Below, piece by piece: positions 12,396 to 24,735 of a DNA stretch of 64,000 nucleotides. The stretch is from assembly GCA_036583965.1 (NCBI GenBank), contig JAZBQD010000034.1:2976001-3040000 (forward strand). The letters run 5' to 3'. The stretch's first letter is position 1; the number at the start of each line of letters is the position of its first letter. A program made the translations under genes and the position numbers. The notes beneath the pieces are model-generated. The model was given only the letters and a program-made list of their open reading frames with translations, did no database searches and had not been told where the DNA came from. Origin of the DNA: Prunella strophiata (lineage: Eukaryota; Chordata; Aves; Passeriformes; Prunellidae).

Positions 12396-13305
12396 GCCAT
12401 CCCGCGGCTCCGCTCTCCCCCGGCCCCCTGCTCACAGCCCTCAGAGCAACCCCAGCGCCTGCCCGAGCTCTGGTGCTGTGCAGGGGCCAGAATCCAGAGC
12501 CACATCTGCCACTTCCCAAAAATGCCAGGGACAATCCTGACCCCCCTTCCCGCGGGTTGATCGGGGTTGGTGAGTGCTGCTGCCTCCAGTGCCAGTGCTG
12601 TGGGGCTGTGCCAGGCTCTGTGTGATGCTGCCCAGGGCAGCCAGGACCCCTCACTGCTCTGGTGTTGGGCTGTCCTTCACCCAGGACACGTTTCTCCAGG
12701 TGGACCCTGAGCTGGGTGGTCTGTGGCTTTCAGCTGCTTGGCCGTGGGTTCTCAGGAAAACTCCTGGGCAGAGAGCCTGGAGGAGCAGCAGAAGGACTCA
12801 GGGTCCTGTGAGAATCCATGCAGCCACCCTCCAAAGAGGTGTCCCAAGCTCTCCCAGCACGCCAGCCCAGTGTGTCACATGTCACCTGGCTGTGCTCAGA
12901 CACAGGGCAGCCCCAAGGAGCAGCTGGTTCATGTCTGCCCAGAGAAACAACCTCGTGTCCTGTGGGCAGGAGCCATGGGAGGAGCACCTCTGGCATGGGG
13001 ACTGCAGCTCCTCTGACACACACCACGCACCCACCCAGCCCAGACTGGGGTCAAACACACCCTGCAGCCTCCTCTGGCTGAGGCAGGGCTGCCCTGTGCT
13101 GTCCCATGGCTGGTGTTGGCACTGCAAAGTCAGAAAGGAGACCCTGAGCTCCTGGTCTGGCTCCCAGCTGGTGCCTGTGTGACCTCAGAATGGAATCACT
13201 GCTCTTGCACAGCGAGCTCCACATCCCTCAGGCAGGGTCTGGAGTGCCCTTGCAGGTGGGCACAGCCACTGGGGTGGACCTGTGCTAAGCTGAGGATGGA
13301 AATTT
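12396..13305. other. Non-coding between array and CR1
   Basis: Unique, CG-poor sequence. No gene or repeat is recognised. Confidence 0.5.
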
Positions 13306-13650
13306 AGAGTCACAGAATGTCCTGAGCTGGAAGGAACCCATCAGGGTCATTGAGTTGAACTCCTGGTGCTGCACAGACACCCCAACAATCCCACCCTGAG
13401 AGCATTGTTCAAATGCTCCTGGAGCTCTGGCAGCCCTGGGGCTGGGACCATTCCCTGGGGAGCCTGTTCAGTGCCTGATCTCCTCTATGGGAGAACCTTT
13501 CCCTGATATCCACACTAAATCCCCCTGGCACAGCTCCAGCTGTTCCCTGGGGTCCTGTCCCTGGTCCCAGGGAGCAGAGATCAGAGCTGCAGCCCCTGGG
13601 GAGCTCTGACCTCAGCCTCCTCTCCTCTAGGCTTCTCTAGCCTCACCTGC
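13306..13650 (-). mobile_element. CR1 LINE, truncated 3' fragment
   Basis: The plus strand reads agagtcacagaatg, ctgagctggaaggaaccca, then ttccctggggagcctgttca and cctcagcctcctctcctct, which is the reverse complement of an avian CR1 3' end. No ORF2 remains. Confidence 0.9.
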
Positions 13651-13746
13651 CCTCTCTGTGCCAGCCACCTTGGCCCTGAATGGCATCTCTCTGGGCATGT
13701 CCCTGCTCCCCAGCCATGCCCTCTCCAGCAGTGCATCCCCAGATTT

Positions 13747-13902
13747 AGCCCTGCCTGGCACCAGGCACATCCCAGCCTGCCCTTCCCTGGCCATGAGCAG
13801 CCCTGCCTGGCACCAGGCACATCCCAGCCTGCCCTTCCCTGGCCATGAGCAGCCCTGCCTGGCACCTGGCACAGCCCAGCCTGCCCTTCCCTGGCCATGA
13901 GC
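13747..13902. repeat. Tandem repeat, three exact-length 52-bp units
   Basis: Units start at 13747, 13799 and 13851 with agccctgcctggcacc and end in ggccatgagc. Only a few bases differ in the third unit. The array lies about 100 bp beyond a CR1 fragment and may have grown from CR1-derived sequence. Confidence 0.95.
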
Positions 13903-16852
13903 AGCAGCTCTGTGGCAGGGACCTCGCTGATCCAGGTGACACAGGGCAGGGGACAACCTCAGGCTTTGCACTCAAGCCCTGGTGGGCTGAGGGAGCCTCT
14001 GAGCAGGGCTGGTGGTTCCCAGCATGGACCCAGCCCTCAAAAACAGGAGGGGTTTTGGGAGGGTGATGAGATGCTGCTCCAGATCTGGCAGGGGAGGGGA
14101 GATAAGAGTGGACCTGCAGCTGATGGGGCCAAGAGGACAGTCCCTGGAGAGCAGGACAGCCGTGGGACAGCTGGGTGGACACACATCCACCCCTGCAGAC
14201 ATTTCTCACACTGCAGCTCACCAGCCAGCATCTCTGTGCTCATCCTAGAGCCTGAGCAAACAAGGGCCAGGTCAGAGTGGTACAAGGGAGAGGGAAATGG
14301 AAAATCATTCACACTGCCACGTTTCTGTGCAATCCACACCCAAGCCTGGGCCCATCAGCTCCCAGCACTGGGCACAGGGATGAGGGAAAGAGCGTGGAGC
14401 TTTCCCCCTTTCCTGTAGGCAGGGATCAAAATGTGTCAGGCTGGAATTCTCCCAAGAGCAGCTCCCTCCTGGGCTTCGCTGCTGCTTCCTGTTCTCGGGG
14501 GCAGGAAATACCAAGCAAACAGCTCCGTGCATGACTTCAAAACTTCCACTTCCAGTGCTGGCTGCACGATGAGGATGGAGCAGCCTGGGTGATGGGAGCA
14601 GTCTGCCCAGAGGCTTTGCTCCCATGGACCACCCCCCTCCATCTCTCCTCTGCCCCTGGGGAGGCCAGGTCCCAGGAACAGCTTCTGCCAGCCCTTAATG
14701 CCAGGCTCAGGACCTGCCCTGAGCTCCTGGGCCATCAGTCCTGGTGGGTTCCATTTGCTTCTGCTCTCTGCCTGCACTCAGAGCCAGGCAAACAGAGGAA
14801 TTAATAACTGCACAGAAAATGAGACTGCAGCGTGAGGCTGCTGTGCTGATCCCTCATGGGCATGGCTGGCCAGCACAGCACAAGAGCCTCTGCAGTCCCC
14901 TTATTGCTGCCATCATGAAAAAATCCATGGGCTGCTCCCCTTCTGCAGCAGAGAACAGCCTGGAGGGGGGAGCAGCATTTTCCTGTCTCCATTCTGATTT
15001 TTGAGGGCTGGTTCAGCCTGTCCTGCTGTGCCAGGAGCTGCACAACAGCACAGTGCCTGTCAGTGGATGAAAAAGGGCTGTTTCCCCCACTTGGCTGGAT
15101 AGAAATAACAAGGTAGTGCCTGGCCAGGCTCTAACAGGGCTTCCAACTGGTCTGTTGATTGGCCAGCAGATCATTAGCCCAGGCAGCAAGGAGCAAAACT
15201 GGGATGGGGGCTGATGGCTCAGAGCAGGGGCACCCTGGGGTTCTTCAGCTCCAAGCCCCAGTTCTTCAGCTCCTGCTCCAGGGTGCAGAACAGGCCCCAC
15301 TGTGGACTGGCACATCTCACTGGAGATGTGTCCTGGAGGTTCCTGCACCTTTGGATCCCACATCCTTTGCATCCTACATCTTTGTCCCCAAGAGACCCCT
15401 GACCCCTCCAGGGCACTGCTGACCCCTGCCAACACCTCTGCCTGGGTTCCCCGGGGGATGCAGGAGCTGGCAGCACGCCCGGGCGAGCACAGAGCCCGGG
15501 GGTGCCCGGCACAGCCCGAGCCTGGCAGGGCAGGGCAGGGCAGGGCAGGGCAGCGCCGCCCTCGGCTCCCGTGCGCTCCGGCGCTGCTCGGCAGCTCCGC
15601 TCTTGGCCCGGCTGCGCACGGAGCCAGCTGCTCCTGGCGCCGCCGCTCGTCTCTGCCAGGCGCGGAGCCATCTGCCTGGCAGGGCCAGCCACACCTGCTG
15701 GGAAGGAGACAGAAGCTGGGCAACCTCCCCGCCTTTGCGGCTTTCCGGCTGGCGGCATCACACGGCGGCTCCAGGCGGGCTCGTGTGTTTGCACAAAGGG
15801 AGGGGAGATAAGGGGAGGCTCCTTCCCCCGAGCCCAGCCGTGCTGGGCACCTCTCCGGGAGAGCAGGGACCCACGTGGAGCCTGGGCAGTGCCCTGAGCG
15901 GGGCCGTGGGACACTCCCGGGGCCAGGCAGGGGGTGGGATGTGTCCCTGAACCTCTGCAGGCTGTCCCAGAGCCATCCCCGTGCCCATGCCCAGCACCGT
16001 GCTGGGTGTGCTGCCAGCGTCCAGCACAGGCCCCAGCCAGGACCAGGGAGCAGCTGCTTCTTCCCCCAGGTGGGCAGAGGGCTCCTTGCTCCCAGGAGGG
16101 CAAGGGGGGCACAGGAGGCACCCTCAAACATCTCACAGCAGTGAGGAAATTTCCTCTCCCCAGCCAGGGCTGGGTGTTGTTCAGGGTCCACCACTGTGGC
16201 TGCTGCTGGGAGGGAAAGGAACAGAGGGGATTTTATGGCTTTGTCCTTGCTGGTGGATCCACCTCGCCCTGCTCCTCTGCATCAGGAGCTGCAGGAGCCA
16301 GAGATGTGCCAGGTGCTGGTGCAGGGTGCTGCCCCCAGCCCTCACACCCCAGCCCCACCACCAGCAGCAGCATCAGCTAGGTGCTGGGATGGGAAATTCC
16401 TTCCAGTCCAGAGGAGCTGAGGGTCACCTTGGCCTCTGGGGCAGCAAAGCTGGGCAGCAGAACAGGCAGAAACAATGGAGAGCATTTCCAGATGCCCCTT
16501 TGCTGAACGTCCTGCAAGAGACTCTTCTGCCCTGCCCTGTTTCCCTCGGTGGCATGAGGAGGCTGGTGGGCATCACAGAGCAGTGCCCCAGCCTGGCTGG
16601 TGTCTGCCCATGCCAGGGCAGCCACAGCTGCTCTGCCACTCCTGAGTATCACAGCTGGCAGCCCCTGCTGCTGCCACTGAGCCCCAAACCAGCCTGCAGA
16701 GCTTCCTCCAGCCCCAACAGGGGTCACATTGGATCTTTGTCCTCCATCCAGCCAAGGCAGGGAATGAGCTCTGCTTTTGAGGGGCTGGGAATGCAGGAAA
16801 ATCACCCTCAGGCTGTGGGAAGGTCTCCTTATCCAAATCTCCAGCCCCAGCA
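13903..16852. other. Non-coding, with a small CG-rich patch
   Basis: Mostly CG-poor. A CG-rich patch at about 15450-15860 contains a gcagg run (15524-15551) and ggggagataaggggaggct (15802, a GATA site). No exon is recognised. Confidence 0.5.
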
Positions 16853-17290
16853 GCAGTCCTGGGTGCCCACAGCAGTCCTGGGTGCCCACAGCAGTCCTGG
16901 GTGCCCACAGCAATCCTGGGTACTCACAGCAATCCTGGGTGCTCACAGCAATCCTGGGTGCTCACAGCAGTCCTGGGTACCCACAGAAAACCTGGGTACC
17001 CACAGAAAACCTGGGTACCCACAGAAAACCTGGGTACTCACAGCAATCCTGGGTACCCACAGAAAACCTGGGTACACACAGAAAACCTGGGTACCCACAG
17101 AAAACCTGGGTACTCACAGCAATCCTGGTTACTCACAGCAATCCTGGGTACCCACAGAAATCCTGGGTACTCACAGCAATCCTGGGTACTCACAGAAAAC
17201 CTGGGTACCCACAGCAGTCCTGGGTGCCCACAGTAGTCCTGGGTGCCCACAGTAGTCCTGGGTACTCACAGCAATCCTGGGTACCCACAG
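16853..17290. repeat. Minisatellite, 19-bp unit, 23 copies
   Basis: The unit gcagtcctgggtgcccaca and variants (gcaatcctgggtactcaca, gaaaacctgggtacccaca) repeat with an exact 19-bp period over 438 bp. Variant types cluster: gcagtcc units at both ends and gaaaacc units in the middle. Any frame reads a 19-residue period across three units, which explains the long open frames. Confidence 0.97.
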
Positions 17291-19399
17291 CTCAGAGGTG
17301 TCTGCAGGAAGCATTGTGCAGAGAGTGCCAGCAGCTCCCCTTTCCCAGTCCCCTCAGCAGGACTGACCTTCTGGCTGACAGAGCAGCACATGGAGGCAAA
17401 AAAGACCTGCCTGGATGGTTTGGTCTGGGTTTAGTGGATTGAGGATCTCTGGCCCTGCCTGTCTCGAGCTTCACCATCCTCAGGGGCAGCAGCAGCCTGC
17501 TGAGGTGCTGCAGCTTTGCTCCACACACAGGCCCAAGCTGGGCTGTGCAGAGCAGAGGGACTGATGTAAATCCTGTCAGTCCAGCAGATGTGGGGTCCCA
17601 GCCTGGGAGATGGGGATCACTGCCATGCCAGCCAGTGCCATGCCCCTGCATGGGGCAGAGGTGCTCTCAGGACAGGGCACCTCCAGCTCCTGGTGACCTT
17701 GGGGAAGGTGAATTGCCTCCTGACATCCTGTGCTGAGGCCTGTGCCAGGCAGAGGGTGGCAGTGGACACAGCTCCCACACTGCTGACACCACAAGGATGC
17801 CAGGGATGTGCAGCAGGTCCCATGACACCCCCTGTGCCCCTGGTCCCCTGGCTGCAGTCCTGGCCAGCTGACACCCCTCAAAACTCAGTGCTGGCCATGG
17901 ATCTGCTCATGCACACAGTGCTGCTGGCTGCAGCAGAGGACTCAGAGGGACAGGGAGGTCACAGTGAGGATCCAGCTGCCCTGGGGAGCACCCAGCATCC
18001 CAGCTGTGGCACAGAAAGCTGACAGGCAGCAGCACTCAGGGACTTAGCAGCTCCTGAATGTTGTGTGAGCTCTCCAAGGGCTGCTGGCCCCAGCTGGGGT
18101 CCTGCTCAAACCCAACATTCTCACTCAACCCACCCAGGAGGCTGCTCCCCACCATCCCCCCAGTCCAGCACCAGCCTCCAGCCTGCAGCAGAGGGGCTCA
18201 GGGGCCCATCCCCAGGGCTTCCTCACTCCATGGGCACCCTACAGCAATCCCTGAGAGACAGTGCCACCTCCACATCAGCTGATACCCGCCCCAGTGGGCT
18301 CCTGATGGGTCCTGCTGAATTTTACAAACCTCCTCCTGCACCAGCTGAGGCAAATTTTCCTCCAAGAGGCCTGCTAGGACCTTGACCTGGTAACTGGCAG
18401 ATTCCCACCATGGTGGTGGCTGCAGGAGGGGACATGAGCTCAGCACCTGCCTGATGGGAAAAAAACACACAGAGCAACCTCTCTCCTTCCTTTCCTGTGT
18501 CTCTGCCATCCATTTGGTGGGCAGTGTGGCCCTGCTGCAGCTTTATCTTGGTTCTCTGAAAGGCTCCCTGGCTGACATACACACCGTATGGGAGCAGTCA
18601 GCCGAGGAGAGCTGTAAATCTCCCAAGGCCTCATCTTGCAGGGCACATTAGCTGTTTTAAACTTGTCAGCTTTCAGCGATGGAAATTGACTGCTCAAAGC
18701 CCTCCTTCCCTCCACATCCTGCTCCATTTTACGCCGTGGAGAAGGTGCTGCATCCCCAGTGTGTTGGAGGAAGGGGATGTGCATCCCCCCACCTGTCTCC
18801 TCGGGGGCTGTGGATGCTTTAGGGATGTTTCTTGAGGTCCCAGCAGGAATATGAATGCCTCCAAGCCTTCTCCTTCCTTTCTGGCTCCTGTGATCCTGCC
18901 CCCACCTGGAAGTAAGGGTGGGGACACACAGCCTCACAAAGCCTGCCCGTCCACACGAGCTGGCTTTCCCCTGTCCATCCATGCAGGACGACTCCAGATC
19001 CACTCTGAGCCCGAGAAGGTTTATGGAAATCAAGCCCGGCTTGCAGGCGTGCTGGTGGGGCTCACTGCAGCACCGTGCGTGTGACTGTGAGCTCCAGCGC
19101 CCAGCACGGCCTCGCACGCAAAGCCCGGGGACACGCAGCTCCGTGCCCACCTGGGGACAGTGCCCCGCCGCCCCTGCCGGCACCAGCAGCTCGCCAGCCG
19201 TGTCGGGAGCGCAGAGCGTGGGGGTTTCCAGGAGGAAAAGCTCTGCTTGAACAGCTCACCCCGAGGCAAACTCCCACACAGGCATCTTCTCCAAAGGGCA
19301 CGGGACCCCATCCGCGCATCCAGCCTGGGCATCCCACAGATCCGCCGTGGAGCCAGCGCTGCTGGGCGCCCCCCTCGCCCCTCCCAGCGAGCACGCAGC
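17291..19399. other. Non-coding
   Basis: CG-poor unique sequence. The stretch 18595-18700 (acattagctgttttaaactt) has the look of conserved DNA. CG content rises from 19050 into the next CpG block. Confidence 0.5.
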
Positions 19400-20500
19400 T
19401 CATCTGAGCCCGGCGATCCCTCTCCATCCTGCCGGGTGCGTGCTTCATCCCGACAGATGCTCCCCAGCCCCTGCGTGGGACACGGAGAGGAGACCCTGAG
19501 CGGGCGCAGCCCTTCACCCCTTTCCCCTGGGACAAACCCCGTGCTGTGCCTGCCTTCCATCCCCCGAGGAGCCCACCGGCACCGGGGTGTCTGCGGGGCA
19601 ACGCGGCCACCCCGGAGCAGCGCCCGCGGCTCCCGGCGAGCGGCAGCTGCGCCGTGTCTGCCGAGGGAACGTGACAGCCGCGCTCGGCCCCGAATCAGCC
19701 CCGGCTCCCTGACCCAGCGCGCACGGGGTCAGCGCGGCCGTGCCGGCGCAGGCGAGCGGGGCCCGGAGCCGGTGATTAGCGGCGGTGCGAGCCCTGCGTC
19801 AGAGCCCCGCTGCCCCCGCCGCCGCTGATCCCTCTCCTTGGATACGGGAGGAGGGGAAGCGGGCCAGGTGGGAGGGGGCATCTGGGCCGGGGAGCGCGGG
19901 GGCCCTGGCGCGGCGCATGGCGTGATCCGTCGCAGGCGCAAAATAGTTGCCCCCGAATTAGCGGAGCGGCGGATGACGCACCGCGCTCACAGCCGGCGGC
20001 GGGAGGGGGAGGACGGCGGTGTCAGCGGGCAGCCAGCCCCCGGCACCGGGCGGCCCGGGGGGACGGGGTGCCGGCAGGGCACAGCGGGAAAGGTGCCGGC
20101 CCGCAGCTGCCGTGCCCCCCGCGGCACCCCCGGCACGGCTCGCAGCCGCGCACTCCCCGCCGCGTCCGTCTGTGGTGGTGCCCAGAAATAATCTGGCAGC
20201 GAAGCGGAGCCAGAGCCGCGTCCACCCACCGCTCCACGTGAGCGATGGGGAGCGCGGAGGGCGAGAGGAGCCAGCTGGGCCCCTCTCCGGCGCTGCGGCC
20301 CTCTGATAACGCTGGATTTGGGTCCTGCAGACCGGTGACAAGAGGGGTGCCAGCGTGCCAGGGGGGAGTTAAGCTGCCTATCACCTGCAGGGCAGTGCTT
20401 CCCTGGGGACCCTGCCAGCCCACCCTCCGCGGGCAGCACGGAGGGCACGCAGCACCCCCTGCCCTCGGCCACACCCCGGCTGCGGGGACAGCGCTCAGAG
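19400..20500. promoter_or_regulatory. CpG-dense block
   Basis: CG dinucleotides are abundant over about 1.1 kb, in contrast to the CG-poor sequence on both sides. The block includes gtgattagcggcggtgcgag (19771) and ctctgataacgctgg (20301). It looks like a CpG island; no associated exon is identified. Confidence 0.5.
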
Positions 20501-21125
20501 CCCGGTTTGCAGATTGCTGCCGTGGCACGGGGCTCCAGCCCGGTGAGACCCACGGGTCGGTTATTGTGTCAGCAGCATAAATGTGTCGGAAATTGCCTGA
20601 ATTAGCCATGTGCCATGAACGGGTTTATGGATTATGGGATGCAGAGCCCTTTCAGGAGCAGGCAGCTCACAATCCAGTTAGACAGCTCCAGCCCCAGTCA
20701 TTCCCCTTCAGAGGATGAAAGCTCATTGGGTACAACGGACAAAATGCAAGTGCATCCCCTGTGTGGGAAGGATCCATCCCAGTAAGCCCATCCTGCTCTC
20801 CCAGCTGCTGCCACCTCCTCACCTGAATTTTTGCTTCCTTGGGAAAAAATTCTCCTTGTCTTCCCCAGCAGATACTATCCCTGAGGATGTGAGGAGGGGG
20901 ATGTTCCACTTTTGTGTCTAAATTGCATAACAAGGACTTTGGGCAAAATCCCGTGTCCCACAGGGCTGTCCTTAGCTTGGATTTGGAATTAGAACTCACC
21001 AGCTGTCCTGCCTCAGCCCCAGGCTGACCAGGTCCAGGGTCATGTCCTGCAGCAGCTCTAACAGGCTGCCAACAGGGACCTGCATTAGCTCTTGCTGGGT
21101 TTTCTGTGCATGCATTGATCTGACC

Positions 21126-21127
<2 letters not shown>

Positions 21128-21165
<38 letters not shown>
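21128..21165. repeat. Homopolymer, 38 T
   Basis: An uninterrupted T run. It could be the remnant poly-A of a minus-strand retroposed sequence, but I recognise no source gene upstream of it, and length may be unreliable in the assembly. Confidence 0.9.
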
Positions 21166-21166
<1 letters not shown>

Positions 21167-21479
21167 ATCCATGTTTAGTTTTGGGGTTTCCTGCATCAAA
21201 GACTTCCTTCTTCCCAGAAATTCACTAGGACTGGAAGGTGCTGGGTGACTGTGGCCAGCCTGATGTCCTTGGCTGGGCTCTCCTCAGAGCCTGCAGCCTC
21301 CCAGCCTGGACCAGAGCCCTTCCCAGTGATTTTGTGAGGGGAGTGGGGCGTCACACCACGGTCTGGAGACCATCACCGTGGGCAGCAGCAGGTCTGGAGG
21401 GGCTCTGGCTCAACGTGCACCCCCACTCTGCACCCCTGCAGGAGCTCCAGCTTTTAAAAGGGGTTTATTGATGTCCACC

Positions 21480-21830
21480 GGCACCGCGGAGCAGCCGGCA
21501 CCAGGCGGGAGCGAGCCGCGAAGAGAGACAAAGGAAAAGCCAGCAGTGGTGGGGAAGGGCCGGGCTCGCCTCCCTGCACAAGCGCTTTTCCTCAGCCGAG
21601 CAGCGAGAAAGCAAAACTGCGAAGTGCCTAAAATTAGAGCTGCCAAACCCCAGCTGGGGAAGCCTGGAAAGATCCCCAGGCCCTGGAGCCTTGGGCGAGC
21701 TGCATAAAAGGCAGCGGAGGGGAAGGAAAGGGAGCTTGGGGAGCGCGGCAAGTAGAGCGAGGCACAGTGGGAGCGGGAGCTGCCTCCCCCCGCCGCATCC
21801 CACCGCCCTGTGCCGGCTGCAGCCCCGCGG
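21480..21830 (+). promoter_or_regulatory. CG-rich block with a TATA-like element
   Basis: The block contains cataaaag at 21703-21710, followed about 30 bases later by aagggagcttggggagcgcg. That is the expected spacing for a TATA box and start site. No transcript or coding exon is visible downstream, so this is a candidate core promoter only. Confidence 0.3.
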
Positions 21831-22945
21831 GGCTCGGGGCTCTCAGTGTCCCTCCGAGGGTGGCTCTTTGGGGATGCAGCTGTGCTGGTGCAGTGGGACT
21901 GGGTTCATATGTCCCAGAATTGCCAGCACCCCCCAGTCAGACATCCCAGCTTGTCTGTGTTTCCAGAAGACCCACAGTCCTCATGCTGGTGGCTGGAGAG
22001 CTCCATGCCTTTGGGGGTGGCTCCTTCAGCCCAGGGGCTGGAAAACACCTACCCGGGCTGTTCATCAGCCCCCCAGTGTCCCTGCCCTGCACCAGCCACA
22101 AAGCCTGCTGAGCTGCTCAAGGGGAAGCACTAACTGAGGAGGCCAGAACTGCATGTCCTGGGCCACCAGTGCCCTCACAGAAACCTGGGCACCCACCCCC
22201 ACCCACCAAAACCAGGACAGCAGCTCTGTGAGCCCCACACACAATTACCCACCCCAGTGTGTCCTCCTGCCCAGGAAGACACAATCAGTGAGTGAAAAGC
22301 ACAAGCTCTGCCATCAGCTAACACCAGGGGAGTCCCATACACCAATCCTCAGCATCCCCCAGGCTGGCTCCTTCCACAGAGGTGAGTGAAGACACTGGGC
22401 AGAGCAGTCCCACCAGCATCCCAAGGCTCCTCTGGGTTCACAGAGCACCATCCTGCCCCTACAGTGTGGGTGGCAGAGCCACCAGGCACACACCAAATCG
22501 ACATCTAAAACCAGGAAAAGCAGCAGCTCCACAGCCAGCAGTGACTCTGCTCTGAATTTGGCTCTCCAGCTCCTCTTTGTCATGATTAAAGCGACTGAGG
22601 TTTAGCACCAGCTTCACTGAGCTCAGGAGATGCTGTAAAATGGCTGAGTCAAGGGCAGGTCTGGATCCTTTCCCTCAGTAACTGCAAAAACCAAACCCAA
22701 AGGTAGCCCAGCACCTACAAGCAGTCCCCAACTCCTCCAGGGCTGGGACTGCACTCCAGGCAGATCACAATCAGACCCTGGTCACTTAATCTGAGGTAAA
22801 TCAACCTCTGTTGGACATTTGTCCTTGACTTGTGGTGGGTACATGCAAAATGACCCAAGGAGGAGGCAGACATGTGGGACAGGAGCTGTAGAGAAAAGGG
22901 GGATTCATGCCAGAGAGATACTCTGGGAGTGGCTCACCCTGAGGT

Positions 22946-23225
22946 CATAAAACATAGAATATCCTGAATTGGAAGGGACCACAATGACCCCTGAGTGCAA
23001 TTCCTGTCCCTGCACAGGAGAACCCAGCAATCCCACCCTGTCCCTGAGAGCATTCTCCAAAGACTTCTTGAGCTCTGGAAGTGGTGACCATTCCCTGGGG
23101 AGCCTGGTCAGTGCCCACCACCCTCTGCAGGAAGAACCTTTTCCTGGCATCCAGCCTAAACCTCCACAGCTCCAGCCATGCCCTTGGGTCCTGCCCTGGG
23201 TCACAAGAGAGCAGAGATTGGATCC
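22946..23225 (-). mobile_element. CR1 LINE, truncated 3' fragment
   Basis: The plus strand reads catagaatatcctgaattgg, aagggaccacaatgacccc and accattccctggggagcctg. It is the same CR1 region and orientation as the copy at 13306, and the two are similar enough to belong to one subfamily. Confidence 0.9.
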
Positions 23226-23598
23226 TGGATGTCACCCTGGCAGCCCCATTCCTGACAGGAGAGTGGGTGTGAGCTGTGACAGCCAGGGACAGTGTCCTGG
23301 CTCTGCTCTGCCACTCCTGGCATGGCTGGCACAGCAGGATGTGCACCCAACAGGAATGGGGCTGGGATGGAGGAGAAAGAGGTGACTGAGGGGGAGAGGT
23401 CAGGCCCAGGGGATGGCACAAGGAGATGCAGACAGGGACAGAGCTGTTGCCAGAGGGAGGATAGGATTGGACAGGACAAGCATGGTATGGCCAGGAGATG
23501 GTGGAGTGTGGGGTGGCATGGGAGAGGACAACTGGGACTGAACAAAGAGAGTGGGGTTGGCTGGGATGGAAGCAGGAGGGATAAAACAGAGGGGGAAG

Positions 23599-23824
23599 GA
23601 TGGGATGGGATGGGATGGGATGGGATGGGATGGGATGGGATGGGATGGGATGGGATGGGATGGGATGGGATGGGATGGATGGGATGGGATGGGATGGGAT
23701 GGGATGGGATGGGATGGGATGGGATGGGATGGGATGGGATGGGATGGGATGGGATGGGATGGGATGGGATGATGGGATGGGATGGGATGGGATGGGATGG
23801 GATGGGATGGGATGGGATGGGATG
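23599..23824. repeat. Pentanucleotide array (GGGAT)n, G-quadruplex-prone
   Basis: There are about 45 GGGAT units with two slippage breaks, near 23679 and 23770. On the plus strand the G3-N2 spacing fits the canonical G-quadruplex pattern throughout. The open frames over it (Met-Gly-Trp-Asp and Ile-Pro-Ser-His) are trivial. Confidence 0.98.
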
Positions 23825-23929
23825 AACCACTGACAGGATGGACGAGGTGAAGGAGACAAGAAATCCTCCTGGGAGCCATCTCCCTGTGGCCAGTCTGGGA
23901 TGGCCCAGCAGTGCCTCCTGGCTCGGGGC

Positions 23930-24320
23930 AGAGCACAGCCCAGCACGGCTGGCCCGCTGTCCCCGGCCGTGCCCTCGTTCCCCGCTGGGCGCGGCGCCGC
24001 GGGCGGGAGCCACGTGCGAGGCCCGGCACAGGCGGCTCCGCCTTCCCGAGGTGAAGAGAATTGCTCCCTGGAGCGTGAGATCTGATTAGGTTCGGTGACA
24101 CACCGCGGCGTGGCAACAACCCCATGGCCAGCACCGCGGTGCGTGCCCCGCGCCCGACCCGGGCGCAGCAGGAGCGGCGGGAGCGGCTCGGGCAGGGGCG
24201 GGCGCTCCGGGCTGTGTCCTGACACGGGACAGGGGCAGGGCGGGCTGCCAGTGAGCTTGGGCCATGAGCTGCGTTCTGCTGCACGTCCCCCGGCGCAGCC
24301 AGCAGCCCTGGGGACCGCGG
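23930..24320. promoter_or_regulatory. CpG-dense block
   Basis: This is a compact CG-rich segment just after the GGGAT array, ending near cgtcccccggcgcagccagc. It contains an AT-richer insert around 24060-24100 with agatctgattagg. It may be a small CpG island. Confidence 0.4.
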
Positions 24321-24699
24321 GAAGGGATGGAGGGAGGGTCCGAGGTTCCCTCACCCTGGCGGATGTTACCCCATCCCTACCTGAGGACCGCAGGAGGGGT
24401 GAAGGGAGATTTGGAGGTTTCCTCACCCCAGTGGATGATTACTCCTGATGGATGTGAAATGATGCTCTCCCAGCTCTAGCTGGCGAGGCAGCTGCAGAGC
24501 CAACCCACCAGGGCAGCAGCTCACCGAGCCTTGGAGAGCCCCAGGCAGGCAGAGGGGGTCAGGGGAGCTGCCCAGCCGGGAGAGGATGCATCTTCAAAGG
24601 CCTCTCAAGGCAACAAACAGTACCTGTTATGCAGTTTACCCTTCACATTTGCTGCCTTGAATGGCTCCTGAGCGATGCCTGCCTCTTCATTTGAGATCT

Positions 24700-24735
24700 T
24701 TCAACAGCTGTCTGATAGAGGAGACCTTTATCTCG
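24700..24735. promoter_or_regulatory. E-box plus paired GATA motifs
   Basis: A cagctg E-box (24705-24710) is followed by ctgatag (24712-24718) and an inverted ttatctc (24728-24734). They sit in a balanced-composition block (24590-24780) that contrasts with repeat-rich neighbours. Confidence 0.3.

Larger units (their letters stand above)
20501..22945. other. Non-coding around the T38 run and TATA-like block
   Basis: Apart from the separately listed T38 run and CG-rich block, this is CG-poor unique sequence with no supported gene. A donor-like ag|gtgagt lies at 22381. Confidence 0.5.

Noticed and set aside
10814..12625. 603-residue open frame on the plus strand
   Set aside because: It is produced by the GGCTC array, where no phase contains a stop. 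The residues are only a Gly-Ser-Ala-Arg-Leu repeat, and the opposite strand is open too.
16853..17290. Possible CRISPR-like array
   Set aside because: Units are directly adjacent with no unique spacers, and the genome is a vertebrate. It is a minisatellite.
21128..21165. Processed pseudogene marked by the T38 run
   Set aside because: No gene-like sequence is recognised next to the tract, so a retroposed origin is not supported.
22945..24426. 493-residue minus-strand frame with Ile-Pro-Ser-His repeats
   Set aside because: Translation of the GGGAT array plus a CR1 fragment and CpG-rich DNA.
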